Positions 34,131 through 42,240 of a DNA stretch of 58,615 bases are shown one piece after another; the stretch's first letter is position 1; the number at the start of each line of letters is the position of its first letter. The stretch comes from Bacteroidia bacterium (lineage in GTDB: Bacteria > Bacteroidota > Bacteroidia > Flavobacteriales_D > Crocinitomicaceae): positions 1-58,615 of the forward strand of contig JAUICI010000006.1 of NCBI GenBank assembly GCA_030427935.1. The letters run 5' to 3'. The notes under the pieces are model-generated. The model was not told the DNA's origin. It ran no database searches and saw nothing but the letters and a program-made list of their open reading frames with translations. Both the position numbers and the translations under genes were made by a program.

Positions 34131-35183
34131 GTGAAAGACGTAAAAACATATCGTTGGGAGTATCTGCTCTTGCTAAGTTTGCCTATTACGGTCATTATCA
34201 ATCTGATGTATGATGGTTGGTGGTCTTTTTTGTCTCTATTCGTTTTCTTCGTTTTGGTGCCTGGTTTGGAATTAATCCTGCCTGAAAATAAGTCCAATGT
34301 GACCAAAGAAGAGCAAGAACAACTGGCTACGGATCAATTTTATGATGTGCTGCTTTATATCACTTTGCCGATTCAAATTGGCGTTTTAGCTTATTTCCTT
34401 TACAGTTTGGGGACTGTTGCGATTTTTGATGCGGATTGGGTTGGAAATGTGATTGCGGCTGGACTGATGTGTGGCGTAGTGGGAATCAATATTGGTCATG
34501 AATTGGGTCACCGGGAAACCAAAGTGCAAAGATTGGTTGGTGAACTTTTATTGTTGTCTTCCTTGAATACACATTTTCTTCCTTACCACAATTATATCCA
34601 TCATCGGGATGTGGCTACTCGAAAAGATGCTGCAACGGCTAGAAAGAATGAGCCTTTATATATATTCTGGATTCGATCGCATTTTATGGGTTATGCTTAT
34701 GGGTGGCAAGTGGAAAGTGGACTCTCGGAATCCAAAACTGGTAGAAAATTTAGCCTTCAAAACAGGATGGTCATTTATACCATTTGGAATGTTTTACTTC
34801 TGGTGGGAATCTATTTACTCTTGGGATGGTTTGCCTTGGTTTCTTTTGTTGTGGCTGCAGTTATTGGCATTCTATTATTGCAAACGGTAAACTACATAGA
34901 GCATTACGGTCTGCTTCGCAAGCAAAATGAAAAAGGAAGATTTGAACGTGTACGCTACTGGCATTCTTGGAATAGCGATCATATCTTAGGGCGCCTACTC
35001 CTTTTCAATTTATCACGTCATTCCGATCATCATTACAAAGCCTCGAAACCCTACCAAGTTTTGGATTCCATCGAAAATGCACCTCAAATGCCCACAGGCT
35101 ATCCTGGGATGATGTTGCTTTCTTTTGTTCCGCCTTTGTTTTTTAGGGTTGTGAATAAGAAGATTGATGGGTTTGATTATTAG
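34131..35183 (+). CDS. alkB: Alkane 1-monooxygenase (AlkB-type membrane hydroxylase)
   Basis: A 350-residue integral membrane di-iron enzyme starting at GTG 34131. The conserved histidine boxes are all present: NIGHELGHRE (about 122), PYHNYIHHRD (about 151), the AlkB-specific NYIEHYGL (about 252) and SRHSDHHYKA (about 298). Five or six membrane helices surround them. AlkB hydroxylates medium-chain n-alkanes or related substrates with O2 and electrons from rubredoxin. No rubredoxin or reductase gene is adjacent. A weak promoter (TTG 34090, TATTTTTA 34113) leaves almost no leader before the GTG. Confidence 0.92.
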   Translation: MKDVKTYRWEYLLLLSLPITVIINLMYDGWWSFLSLFVFFVLVPGLELILPENKSNVTKEEQEQLATDQFYDVLLYITLPIQIGVLAYFLYSLGTVAIFDADWVGNVIAAGLMCGVVGINIGHELGHRETKVQRLVGELLLLSSLNTHFLPYHNYIHHRDVATRKDAATARKNEPLYIFWIRSHFMGYAYGWQVESGLSESKTGRKFSLQNRMVIYTIWNVLLLVGIYLLLGWFALVSFVVAAVIGILLLQTVNYIEHYGLLRKQNEKGRFERVRYWHSWNSDHILGRLLLFNLSRHSDHHYKASKPYQVLDSIENAPQMPTGYPGMMLLSFVPPLFFRVVNKKIDGFDY

Positions 35184-35353
35184 GGGGTGTGGGGCAAGAC
35201 GTTTGTAACGTTTACCGATTAAAGCCTTTTTCAGAATAATATTTATGGCATGTTGGATGAATCATTTTAGAACATAAATAGATTATGGTCTAATTCCAGA
35301 TTATTGTAACGTTTAATTTTCCTGGCGGCTATGTTAATAACTAATCCGTTGGG

Positions 35354-35387
35354 TTGTATTACACGAAAGACGTATTGGTTATTTTTG
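35354..35387 (+). promoter_or_regulatory. Candidate promoter of the methyltransferase gene
   Basis: TTG 35354-35356, 23 bases, TATTTTTG 35380-35387 (exact TAnnTTTG). Transcription near 35394 would give an almost leaderless mRNA from ATG 35396, and it argues against translation from TTG 35354. Confidence 0.4.
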
Positions 35388-35395
35388 TTTTAAGC

Positions 35396-36625
35396 ATGAA
35401 GTATTCACAGATCAGAAAGAAATTAGTTCCTAAAGAATCAAGTTGGATTGACGACGGTGTGGCTTACGCTACGCACTATTTGCAATGCCGCGAAAATGGA
35501 TCTAGTAACTATTATCAACAAAGTGCTGAAGATTATCTGACGATTATTGAGGAAAGTGATTTTGATTATTCAATTCCCTTCCAGTACGATGTTCCTTTCC
35601 CTCCACCACAGAATCCAGATTTCAAATTCATCGATTTGTTTGCAGGAATAGGTGGAATCAGATTGGCATTCCAGGAACAAAACGGTAAATGTGTATTCTC
35701 TTCTGAGTGGAACAAGTATGCTAAGAAAACGTACGATGCTAACTTCGGTGAAGTACCTTTTGGTGACATTACGAAGACGGATGAAAAGCAGATTCCGGAT
35801 CATGATATTCTTGTTGGAGGGTTTCCATGTCAGCCGTTCAGTATAGCAGGTGTTTCCAAAAAGAAAAGCTTAGGAAAACAGCACGGCTTTCTCGATGAAA
35901 CGCAGGGAACTTTATTCTTTGATATTTGCCGGATCATCAAAGAAAAACGACCCAAGGCATTCTTACTTGAAAACGTAAAGAACCTCAAATCGCACGATAA
36001 AGGAAATACATTCAAAGTAATCGAGAAGACGCTCAAAAAACTAGGTTATAACGTGACGAGCAAGGTACTCGATGCAAAGCACTATGTACCACAGCACCGC
36101 GAGAGAATCTTCATCGTCGGTTTTGATATAAAAGAATATCCGAATGGTGTCAACTTCAGCTTTCCTGAAACACCGAAAAGCGAACCAATGATGAAAGATA
36201 TTCTTCAGACAAGAGTTGATCCGAAATACACGTTGTCAGACAAATTATGGAACTACCTTCAGAGTTATGCTCAAAAACACCGAGAAAAAGGAAATGGGTT
36301 TGGTTTCGGACTTGTCAATAAGGAAGGAATTTCTAGAACACTAAGTGCGCGTTACTACAAAGACGGCTCTGAAGTATTGGTGCCTCAGAGCAAAGGAAAA
36401 AATCCAAGACGATTAACACCTGAAGAGTGTAAGAGGCTCATGGGCTTCCCCGAAGAATATAAGATCAAAAACATTGGGGTTTCTGACACTCAACTTTATA
36501 AGCAGTTCGGAAACTCTGTTGCTGTTCCAGTTGTGAGAGCCGTAGCAGCCCAAATGGTCGAAGCGATGCGCAAATATGGAGATGCTCCTGTTGTTGAAGA
36601 GGTCAAGGAAAAGGTGAACGCCTGA
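35396..36625 (+). CDS. dcm: DNA (cytosine-5) methyltransferase of a type II R-M system
   Basis: A 409-residue C5-methyltransferase. Motif I is [10 protein letters not shown], motif IV is GGFPCQPFS with the catalytic cysteine, motif VI is LLENVKNL, motif VIII is [11 protein letters not shown], and motifs IX-X lie around [14 protein letters not shown] and [12 protein letters not shown]. The first 75 residues are an extra N-terminal region of unknown role, also seen in Dcm-like enzymes. It would modify the host sites against the adjacent MvaI/BcnI-type nuclease. The last 130 bases overlap the opposing vsr gene. Confidence 0.94.
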   Translation: MKYSQIRKKLVPKESSWIDDGVAYATHYLQCRENGSSNYYQQSAEDYLTIIEESDFDYSIPFQYDVPFPPPQNPDFKFIDLFAGIGGIRLAFQEQNGKCVFSSEWNKYAKKTYDANFGEVPFGDITKTDEKQIPDHDILVGGFPCQPFSIAGVSKKKSLGKQHGFLDETQGTLFFDICRIIKEKRPKAFLLENVKNLKSHDKGNTFKVIEKTLKKLGYNVTSKVLDAKHYVPQHRERIFIVGFDIKEYPNGVNFSFPETPKSEPMMKDILQTRVDPKYTLSDKLWNYLQSYAQKHREKGNGFGFGLVNKEGISRTLSARYYKDGSEVLVPQSKGKNPRRLTPEECKRLMGFPEEYKIKNIGVSDTQLYKQFGNSVAVPVVRAVAAQMVEAMRKYGDAPVVEEVKEKVNA

Positions 36626-37038
36626 CCACTTAATTGATTTAGCAGCTTAACCAGAGTAATCTCAATCTTACCCTTCTTCAATTCACATTCCCAGATGGTA
36701 ATGATTTTCCAGTTCTGATCAATTAATTCCTTATAGCTTTCGGCATCTTTAACCTTATTTCTGTTGATCTTATCCAGCCACCATTGCTGTCTAGTTTTGG
36801 GAACCACGAAGTATTTACATCCCTTGTGACCGTGCCAGAAACAACCATGCACTAAGACAACAGTTTTATACTTTTTCAGAACAATATCAGGTTTACCAGG
36901 GAGATCTTTACAGTGCAACCGAAATCGGAATCCATTTTGATGTAGAAAGCTGCGCACAATTAGTTCAGGCTTAGTATTCTTACCCTTGATTTGGCTCATG
37001 TTGTATGAACGAACTGCCTTGGAATGGACATCTGTCAT
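36496..37038 (-). CDS. vsr: Very short patch repair endonuclease (Vsr) with antisense-encoded tail
   Basis: The 180-residue frame holds a complete Vsr domain (about 1-137). Landmarks are [16 protein letters not shown], the catalytic [21 protein letters not shown] with its Asp and His residues (quoted by the core HGCFWHGH), and WECELKKGK. Vsr nicks next to T:G mismatches made when 5-methylcytosine deaminates. The family is usually 130-150 residues; the last 43 here are read antisense to the methyltransferase's end and look non-native ([13 protein letters not shown]). It starts 6 bases after the nuclease stop, so the two are an operon. Confidence 0.93.
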   Translation of the reverse strand: MTDVHSKAVRSYNMSQIKGKNTKPELIVRSFLHQNGFRFRLHCKDLPGKPDIVLKKYKTVVLVHGCFWHGHKGCKYFVVPKTRQQWWLDKINRNKVKDAESYKELIDQNWKIITIWECELKKGKIEITLVKLLNQLSGQAFTFSLTSSTTGASPYLRIASTIWAATALTTGTATEFPNCL

Positions 37039-37044
37039 TGTATA

Positions 37045-38352
37045 CTAAATCTCATTTAAATTTACTTCTTCAATATTTCTGTATAATCCTCCAAGAAAGC
37101 TGCTGGAAAATCTGAATTGGTTCCTTCTTTTTTCAGAGGATAGATTTCCATTCGATATGTTAACACGATTTCCAGGGTCATAGTATATTATTCCATAATT
37201 CAAGGCTGTAACAAAGTGCAAAAATGATGTTTCTATTCCCAACACAACATGATTACCAAATGCATATTGGTTGTTGTCTAGTTTTAAAGTTGGAACATAG
37301 CAAGCATTTTCATGTTTACGTTCCCAATGATCAAGCAAACTTGCAAATGACCATCCAGCGGCAATATTATCATTTTGATCTAAAAGAACCACTTTTCCTG
37401 TTGCTTCTAGTATTTCATTCTTTTCAAAGTCAAATCCCTCAATTAACATTCTCAATCCGGTAGATGGCGTCTTAAATTTGGCAATGTGTTGACCGGTGAA
37501 ATCGTATCTTGAAGTACCGGGCCTTGTTTTCCCATAAGTTTCCATAAATCTCCCAAAATCGTCATGGTAGGACCCAATGTTAGGTTCAGACGTGAAGAGG
37601 GTGATTTTTTTTCCTCGTATCTTGTCAAATGCAGTTGTAGCAAACTGTTTAATTTCCCAACCTAAAAAATCAGCTTCAGAACTGCTGTTAGCAGGGATTC
37701 CTAGCATTGCTTCCAGAGTCAGTCCTCCGGCATTTTGTGCCTGATAAGAAACAATCTCACCATCTGCCCTCATTCGACACCCATTTATTGGGCCACGATC
37801 ATGGATTTCTTTCAGCTTTGTCAGTAACTCAGATTTAGGATCTGTCTCTACTCGGTTGATAAGATCGATTAGCACTCCATCAATACTATCCCAATCCCTT
37901 TCTCTCAATTCTCTCGCTAATTCTGACTCAGGTATACCTAGATAACAATAGACTCTGAAATTCTGTGAATCCGTTCCGAAAAACATTACTCGTCCTTGAA
38001 TTCGATTTGTGGGCTGCATATAGCTTGATGGAGAAGCGTTGCAACCAGCTAAAAAACCTGATAATCTTACTTCTGGGTATTTCGGATACCAAATTAATTT
38101 TGCTCTCCTAGCTTGCTCAGGTTGAAACTGTTCATTTAACCAGTATAAATCTAGGTCGGCCTTATAAGTTACTAACTGTCTAGTGCCTGACATGTCAGTG
38201 TAGATGGAACCTTTAGGAATTTGATTTATGGATTGAAAATCAGGTCCTAGATATATTTGCTGTTTACTATTGTCATTTTCAGAGAGTTCTTTGGCATAAA
38301 CTCCATCGCAATTTAGCCCTCTAAAAATTTCTATTAATTCAGATATTCTCAT
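37045..38352 (-). CDS. MvaI/BcnI-family type II restriction endonuclease
   Basis: A 435-residue protein. The C-terminal half, from about residue 190, carries the MvaI/BcnI signature: GGLTLEAMLGIPANSS followed by DFLGWEIKQF, the PD-(D/E)xK-like core with the D...E-x-K metal site. The first 180 residues (including KADLDLYWLNEQ and CNASPSSYM) are an N-terminal domain without a clear name, maybe DNA recognition. It is upstream of vsr in the same operon and convergent with the methyltransferase. MvaI and BcnI cut CCWGG and CCSGG; a site of this type is likely but not proven. Confidence 0.88.
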   Translation of the reverse strand: MRISELIEIFRGLNCDGVYAKELSENDNSKQQIYLGPDFQSINQIPKGSIYTDMSGTRQLVTYKADLDLYWLNEQFQPEQARRAKLIWYPKYPEVRLSGFLAGCNASPSSYMQPTNRIQGRVMFFGTDSQNFRVYCYLGIPESELARELRERDWDSIDGVLIDLINRVETDPKSELLTKLKEIHDRGPINGCRMRADGEIVSYQAQNAGGLTLEAMLGIPANSSSEADFLGWEIKQFATTAFDKIRGKKITLFTSEPNIGSYHDDFGRFMETYGKTRPGTSRYDFTGQHIAKFKTPSTGLRMLIEGFDFEKNEILEATGKVVLLDQNDNIAAGWSFASLLDHWERKHENACYVPTLKLDNNQYAFGNHVVLGIETSFLHFVTALNYGIIYYDPGNRVNISNGNLSSEKRRNQFRFSSSFLGGLYRNIEEVNLNEI

Positions 38353-38466
38353 TCCCTTATTAATTTGACTGAATTATGTTGTTTGCTTCTTTGCCTTTAA
38401 CGTCTAATATATTAAGCGTTGAATCTCGCAGGAGGCTATGATTTCACATACATTGTTAGCAGCTTT

Positions 38467-39063
38467 TTATTTCACCAGATTATATATTGTTGTACCAAGT
38501 TTCTCAATAAAGTCAATTGAGACTTCAACATCATAATCGGAAATATTTCTTTTTGTTTTATAGATAGGTTCAATGTCCGCTTCATGAGCAATCATATTTC
38601 TCCTATCGACGATTAAGTTAAGTTGATTTTTAATATTTGCTTCGGTACTGCCGAGTGATATGGATACCTGTTGCCATAATTGAACAGAATGAAATAATGA
38701 TATTGCTTCTTTTATTTTATTAGGTCTTTGAAAAGTTTGCCAACCAAGCTTTTCTCTTAATTCAGTTTCAAACGAGATTACGGGTGGTGTTTGGGAAATT
38801 CCATGATAAAATGCCAAAGAAATTTGATGTTTTTCGTACTTGGAAGTCGCTGTACGAATTCCATTGAATATTTCCTTCATACCCACTATCGTAAGTTCGT
38901 GTATTAAATGATCGAGTGCACTTACTGTAAGGACGATGCATGATCGTAGCACATTTGAAGTGTCAATAATGGATGGAGTGGGGAGAATTAAACTCTTTGT
39001 AATTAAATGTGTTTTTTTTATCTCCTCAATATTTGTTTGAAATTGTAAGAAAACACTAACCAT
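38467..39063 (-). CDS. HEPN-domain protein, putative ribonuclease toxin
   Basis: A 198-residue helical protein. Near residue 153 it has DRRNMIAHEAD, i.e. the R-x4-H catalytic motif of HEPN ribonucleases, in the C-terminal helix where such motifs lie (MAE_28990 or RiboL-PSP-like HEPN group, tentative). No signal peptide or DNA-binding domain is seen. The start overlaps the stop of the upstream ParA gene (TAATG on the minus strand, 39061-39065), so the proteins are made in linked amounts. In HEPN systems the protein usually cuts RNA in response to a partner's signal. The obvious partner here is the ParA-like ATPase. Confidence 0.72.
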   Translation of the reverse strand: MVSVFLQFQTNIEEIKKTHLITKSLILPTPSIIDTSNVLRSCIVLTVSALDHLIHELTIVGMKEIFNGIRTATSKYEKHQISLAFYHGISQTPPVISFETELREKLGWQTFQRPNKIKEAISLFHSVQLWQQVSISLGSTEANIKNQLNLIVDRRNMIAHEADIEPIYKTKRNISDYDVEVSIDFIEKLGTTIYNLVK

Positions 39064-40082
39064 TACTTTGTCATGTTTTGCACGTTCTGAGAAAATTCGA
39101 GGAAAATTTCTAAAAACCGATTTCTTATTCCTTGATATTGTTCTAATACAGTTCCAACACCTAGTTGGTCATCGGTCAATTCATAAACAGGAAGTCTTCC
39201 TCTTTGTGAACGAGGAATTAGACCAGAGAAACTTGGGATTTCAGCAAGACAGTAGCCTTTGCTAATTTGTCCTGGTAAATAATCATTTGGCTGAAGTAAC
39301 ATTCCTTCAGCATTTATTGTTGGAACTAAATTGTTTGTCACAGTTGAAGAAACTTGGTCAATCCACTTTTTAAATGCTTTGGATGGTTCTCCATTTCGAA
39401 TTGTAAAGTTTTGTACTACAGTCCCTAAAAATTTTGTGGTTTTATCAGGGAATGGATAAGCACTATCCTTAAAGGCGACTCTTGCCATTTTTGCCCACTG
39501 TTCCCATTTAGGTAAGACATTAGTCAGAGATTTGATAGCCATAACTGAAAAGTAATCTGGAGAGGTTGGTACAATAAAATAGTCGGAGAGGCAAAATAAA
39601 TTTTGATTTATCGAACTCAAACTAGGGTTCATATCAATTAGAATATAATCTGCTGAATATTTGTCAGCTAACAATTCAAGAAAACTATTTAGGGCTCCAG
39701 GTAAATTTTTAAGAGTTGGGATTGTATTGGACAACTGATGAGCTATACTTAAAGGAACTTCATATTCAGACAAACCAATATGACCTGGGACAAGGAGTAA
39801 ATTTGTGTTTTCTGGAATTTCATAACAATCGATAGGTGATAGAGGCACAGGTGTCGCGTCAAAAGCTGGGGATATTCCTGTTTTAATATTGTCATTCGGA
39901 TTATTGACATAAAAATCGTCAAAGTCGTCTCCTAAAATCAACCCCGTAAGATTACACTGTGGGTCAGCATCCACAAGAATTACTTTTTCCCCTTCTCTAG
40001 CAAGTTTCCACCCTAAATTATAGGTAGTGGTAGTTTTGCTTACACCACCTTTGTGATTAAAGAGACAGATTTTTTTCATCAT
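39063..40082 (-). CDS. ParA-like ATPase
   Basis: A 339-residue member of the ParA/MinD group. The deviant Walker A is KGGVSKTTTTYNL (about 11-23) with the signature lysine at its start. LVDADPQCNLTG follows (about 37-48), and the Walker B area is ILIDMNPSLSS (about 147). A longer than usual insert (about 50-110) and a C-terminal extension distinguish it from the 250-residue chromosomal ParA. No ParB or parS is adjacent; instead it is coupled to a HEPN protein. It may act as ATP-dependent sensor or regulator rather than in segregation. Confidence 0.85.
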   Translation of the reverse strand: MMKKICLFNHKGGVSKTTTTYNLGWKLAREGEKVILVDADPQCNLTGLILGDDFDDFYVNNPNDNIKTGISPAFDATPVPLSPIDCYEIPENTNLLLVPGHIGLSEYEVPLSIAHQLSNTIPTLKNLPGALNSFLELLADKYSADYILIDMNPSLSSINQNLFCLSDYFIVPTSPDYFSVMAIKSLTNVLPKWEQWAKMARVAFKDSAYPFPDKTTKFLGTVVQNFTIRNGEPSKAFKKWIDQVSSTVTNNLVPTINAEGMLLQPNDYLPGQISKGYCLAEIPSFSGLIPRSQRGRLPVYELTDDQLGVGTVLEQYQGIRNRFLEIFLEFSQNVQNMTK

Positions 40083-40399
40083 ATTTTCTTTTTTTATTCA
40101 ATATTGCTGCTAACTATTGCATAAACGTATTACGTTAACACAACCTATGCCGTTATTATTCATTCGCTGAAACCTTCCTTAAATGCTGTAAAATGGCCGT
40201 TTCGATTGGTTAAGCAGCGGTTAGTTATATTCTAAATGTACTAAAAAAATGAAAATAGCAGTAAAGGTAAGAGTAGAATAAAAGTTGATTAAACGTGTAA
40301 TCTACACTTAATGGAAGAAAAGGTATACCCTGACAAAGAACGTCAGGTTGGTAATATTAGGATTGAGAGGTTTTAAGTTTTTGATTATCTGTAGGATAA
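40083..40399. other. Intergenic region, 371 bases to the next start codon, with cassette-like repeat features
   Basis: No gene is visible. The left part (40106-40220) has GCTGCTAAC at its beginning and AAGCAGCGGTTAGTTATA at its end, sharing an inverted TAACTA/TAGTTA core. GTTAGCAGC is present in inverse orientation at 38454-38462, just beyond the HEPN gene. The right part carries the repeat hairpin of 40327-40375 and then the next promoter. Confidence 0.5.
40327..40375. repeat. Hairpin repeat, left copy
   Basis: CCTGAC-N7-GTCAGG (40329-40347) followed by TTGGTAATATTAGGATTGAG. The same element recurs at 42187-42235, about 1860 bases away in the same orientation; looser similarity extends 40-60 bases upstream of both. 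Confidence 0.75.
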
Positions 40400-40405
40400 A
40401 TGAAA

Positions 40406-40436
40406 TTGTTTGGAAAAGAAAATATTCATATTTTTG
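40406..40436 (+). promoter_or_regulatory. Promoter of the T9SS cargo gene
   Basis: TTG 40406-40408, 20 bases, TATTTTTG 40429-40436. It lies downstream of the in-frame ATG at 40400 and 18 bases before ATG 40454, so it supports the latter as the start. Confidence 0.55.
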
Positions 40437-40453
40437 ATTCAAACTTCAAAACC

Positions 40454-42058
40454 ATGAAAACCTTTTTTACCATTCTCTTTCTACTTCCTTTTATTAGCTT
40501 TACTCAAATTGAGATTTCGAATCAACAATGGCTTCTTGGCGGAAATGCCGCGGATAATATAGCCGGTGTCGAAGATTGTGGAGATGGATATCTAATCTAT
40601 TCTTATAGTGAATCCCCAATCAGTGGAGAAAAAACAGTGGCGAATTTTGGACAAAGTGACTATTGGTTAGTAAAAACCGATTATCAACATAATATACTTT
40701 GGCAAAAGGTATATGGTGGTAATGACTGGGAAAACGCAAATAAACTCCTGAAAATTAACGATCAAAGATATTTGCTAGCAGGAACAAGTAGTTCAAACGC
40801 AAGTGGAAGTTGTCTGACTAACTCTTATGGAATTACCGATATGTGGTTAGTCTTTATTGATTCATCAGGAAATGAAATTTGGCAATCCCGTTTTGGGGGT
40901 TCTTCAAACGAGTTTCTTACCGATGCACTATATAAAGATGGGTTCATTTATCTATTTGGGTACTCTAGTTCTCCTAGTGACGGAAATAAAGATGCGGTTA
41001 AAAAGGGAACAAATGATATCTGGGTTGTAAAGATCGATACCCTAGGAAATAAGGTTTGGGATAAATCTCTTGGCGGTGGAGAAATTGATCAAGCTCCAAG
41101 AGCAGAATTTATAGGCAATCAGATCGTTTTCAGCTCCTTTAACTATACACTAACCGGCACAGGTGATTCTTTAGATATAAATGAACCCTCATATGGACTC
41201 GGAGACATATGGGTGGTTAAATGCGACACTGCCTTGAATATTTTGAATCAAAAAAGACTTGGAGGAAGTGATGAAGAATTCTTACCAGATTTAATATTGT
41301 TCAATGGAACTATAATTGTCACTTGTCAATCTAGTTCAAATGATGGCAACAAGTCGATTCCAACAATTAATCCCTCCGGAGGAAATGATCTTTGGTTGGT
41401 TCAGTTGGATGATAATCTATCCATCCTTGATCAAAAACTTTTTGGAGGTTTCAAAACAGAGCAAGGTGCACTCTATGCTGTTTCCTTATCAAATGGCGAT
41501 TTGCTATTGCCAATAGTTTCTGCATCAAATGATGATGGTACTAAAGAAATGCCTAATTTCTATCCCAATCCTCCACAGTTTCCTTATTATGATATTTGGT
41601 TTGTCTGTTTAGACTCAAATTTAGACGAGAAATGGCAATTGGCTTATGGTGGAACAGCGAATGATTACGTGAGAAAAATAATAGAAAAGCCCAATAATAC
41701 ACTCGCAGTTTTTGGAACTTCTAATTCATTATTGAGCGGAAATAAAACTGTTGACAGGCATGATCAATTTAATGATGGTTGGATTATTCAGATTGAGACC
41801 ACACTGGATATACCTGAAACCAATGATGCACGTTTTAAAATATTTCCAAATCCGGTTGAAAACATTCTGTATATGAACTTCGAAAATCAAGAAAAAAAGT
41901 CCATTTTTATTTACTCTTCTAATGGATTTATACTTGACTCTTTTGAGATAAGTGAATCAGAATTTCAAATCGATATCAATGCATACAGTAGCGGTGTTTA
42001 TTTTCTTCGTATCTCTGAGAAAGGAAATCACTTTATAACTAAAATTGTGAAGAACTAA
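40454..42058 (+). CDS. Secreted repeat protein with T9SS type A sorting domain
   Basis: From ATG 40454 the protein has 534 residues and a signal peptide (ending PFISFTQ). The body consists of about six repeats, each with a tryptophan-rich DxWLVKxD-like strand and a [W/V]xxxxGG turn (IWQSRFGG, VWDKSLGG, KWQLAYGG), suggesting a beta-propeller like the delta-60 type. The last 75 residues are a type A sorting domain (FKIFPNPVENILYMNF to KIVKN), so it is exported by type IX secretion. It is framed by two copies of a hairpin repeat. Biological role unknown; probably surface binding. Confidence 0.82.
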   Translation: MKTFFTILFLLPFISFTQIEISNQQWLLGGNAADNIAGVEDCGDGYLIYSYSESPISGEKTVANFGQSDYWLVKTDYQHNILWQKVYGGNDWENANKLLKINDQRYLLAGTSSSNASGSCLTNSYGITDMWLVFIDSSGNEIWQSRFGGSSNEFLTDALYKDGFIYLFGYSSSPSDGNKDAVKKGTNDIWVVKIDTLGNKVWDKSLGGGEIDQAPRAEFIGNQIVFSSFNYTLTGTGDSLDINEPSYGLGDIWVVKCDTALNILNQKRLGGSDEEFLPDLILFNGTIIVTCQSSSNDGNKSIPTINPSGGNDLWLVQLDDNLSILDQKLFGGFKTEQGALYAVSLSNGDLLLPIVSASNDDGTKEMPNFYPNPPQFPYYDIWFVCLDSNLDEKWQLAYGGTANDYVRKIIEKPNNTLAVFGTSNSLLSGNKTVDRHDQFNDGWIIQIETTLDIPETNDARFKIFPNPVENILYMNFENQEKKSIFIYSSNGFILDSFEISESEFQIDINAYSSGVYFLRISEKGNHFITKIVKN

Positions 42059-42186
42059 GCTCTGAAATTCAAATCTTAAACATTACTTTCCTTTCATATA
42101 CACAAAGCACCATAGTTCGTGTTAATTTTTACTATCAAAAAGTAACTAAACGCGCAATCCAAAAGAAACGTCCATTAAACACAAAA

Positions 42187-42235
42187 CCCCTGACGATGAA
42201 TGTCAGGATGGTATTATTAGGAATGAGAGGTTTGA
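42187..42235. repeat. Hairpin repeat, right copy
   Basis: CCTGAC-N7-GTCAGG (42189-42207) followed by ATGGTATTATTAGGAATGAG, matching the copy at 40327-40375. It immediately follows the T9SS cargo gene and precedes the end of the phosphatase gene. Confidence 0.75.
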
Positions 42236-42240
42236 TTCCA

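Noticed and set aside
39063-40082. Chromosome- or plasmid-partition locus
   Set aside because: There is no ParB, no parS-like palindrome and no replication gene; the coupled gene is a HEPN protein instead.
40106-40220. A classical integron attC site
   Set aside because: The ends do not match the RYYYAAC / GTTRRRY core consensus, and no integrase gene is in the window. Kept only as a cassette-like repeat.
35184-40399. Prophage or integrative element boundaries
   Set aside because: No integrase, tRNA target, terminal direct repeats or structural phage genes could be found around the defence-like genes.
40400-40453. ATG 40400 as start of the T9SS cargo protein
   Set aside because: It lies upstream of the likely promoter and would bury the signal peptide behind 18 extra polar residues.
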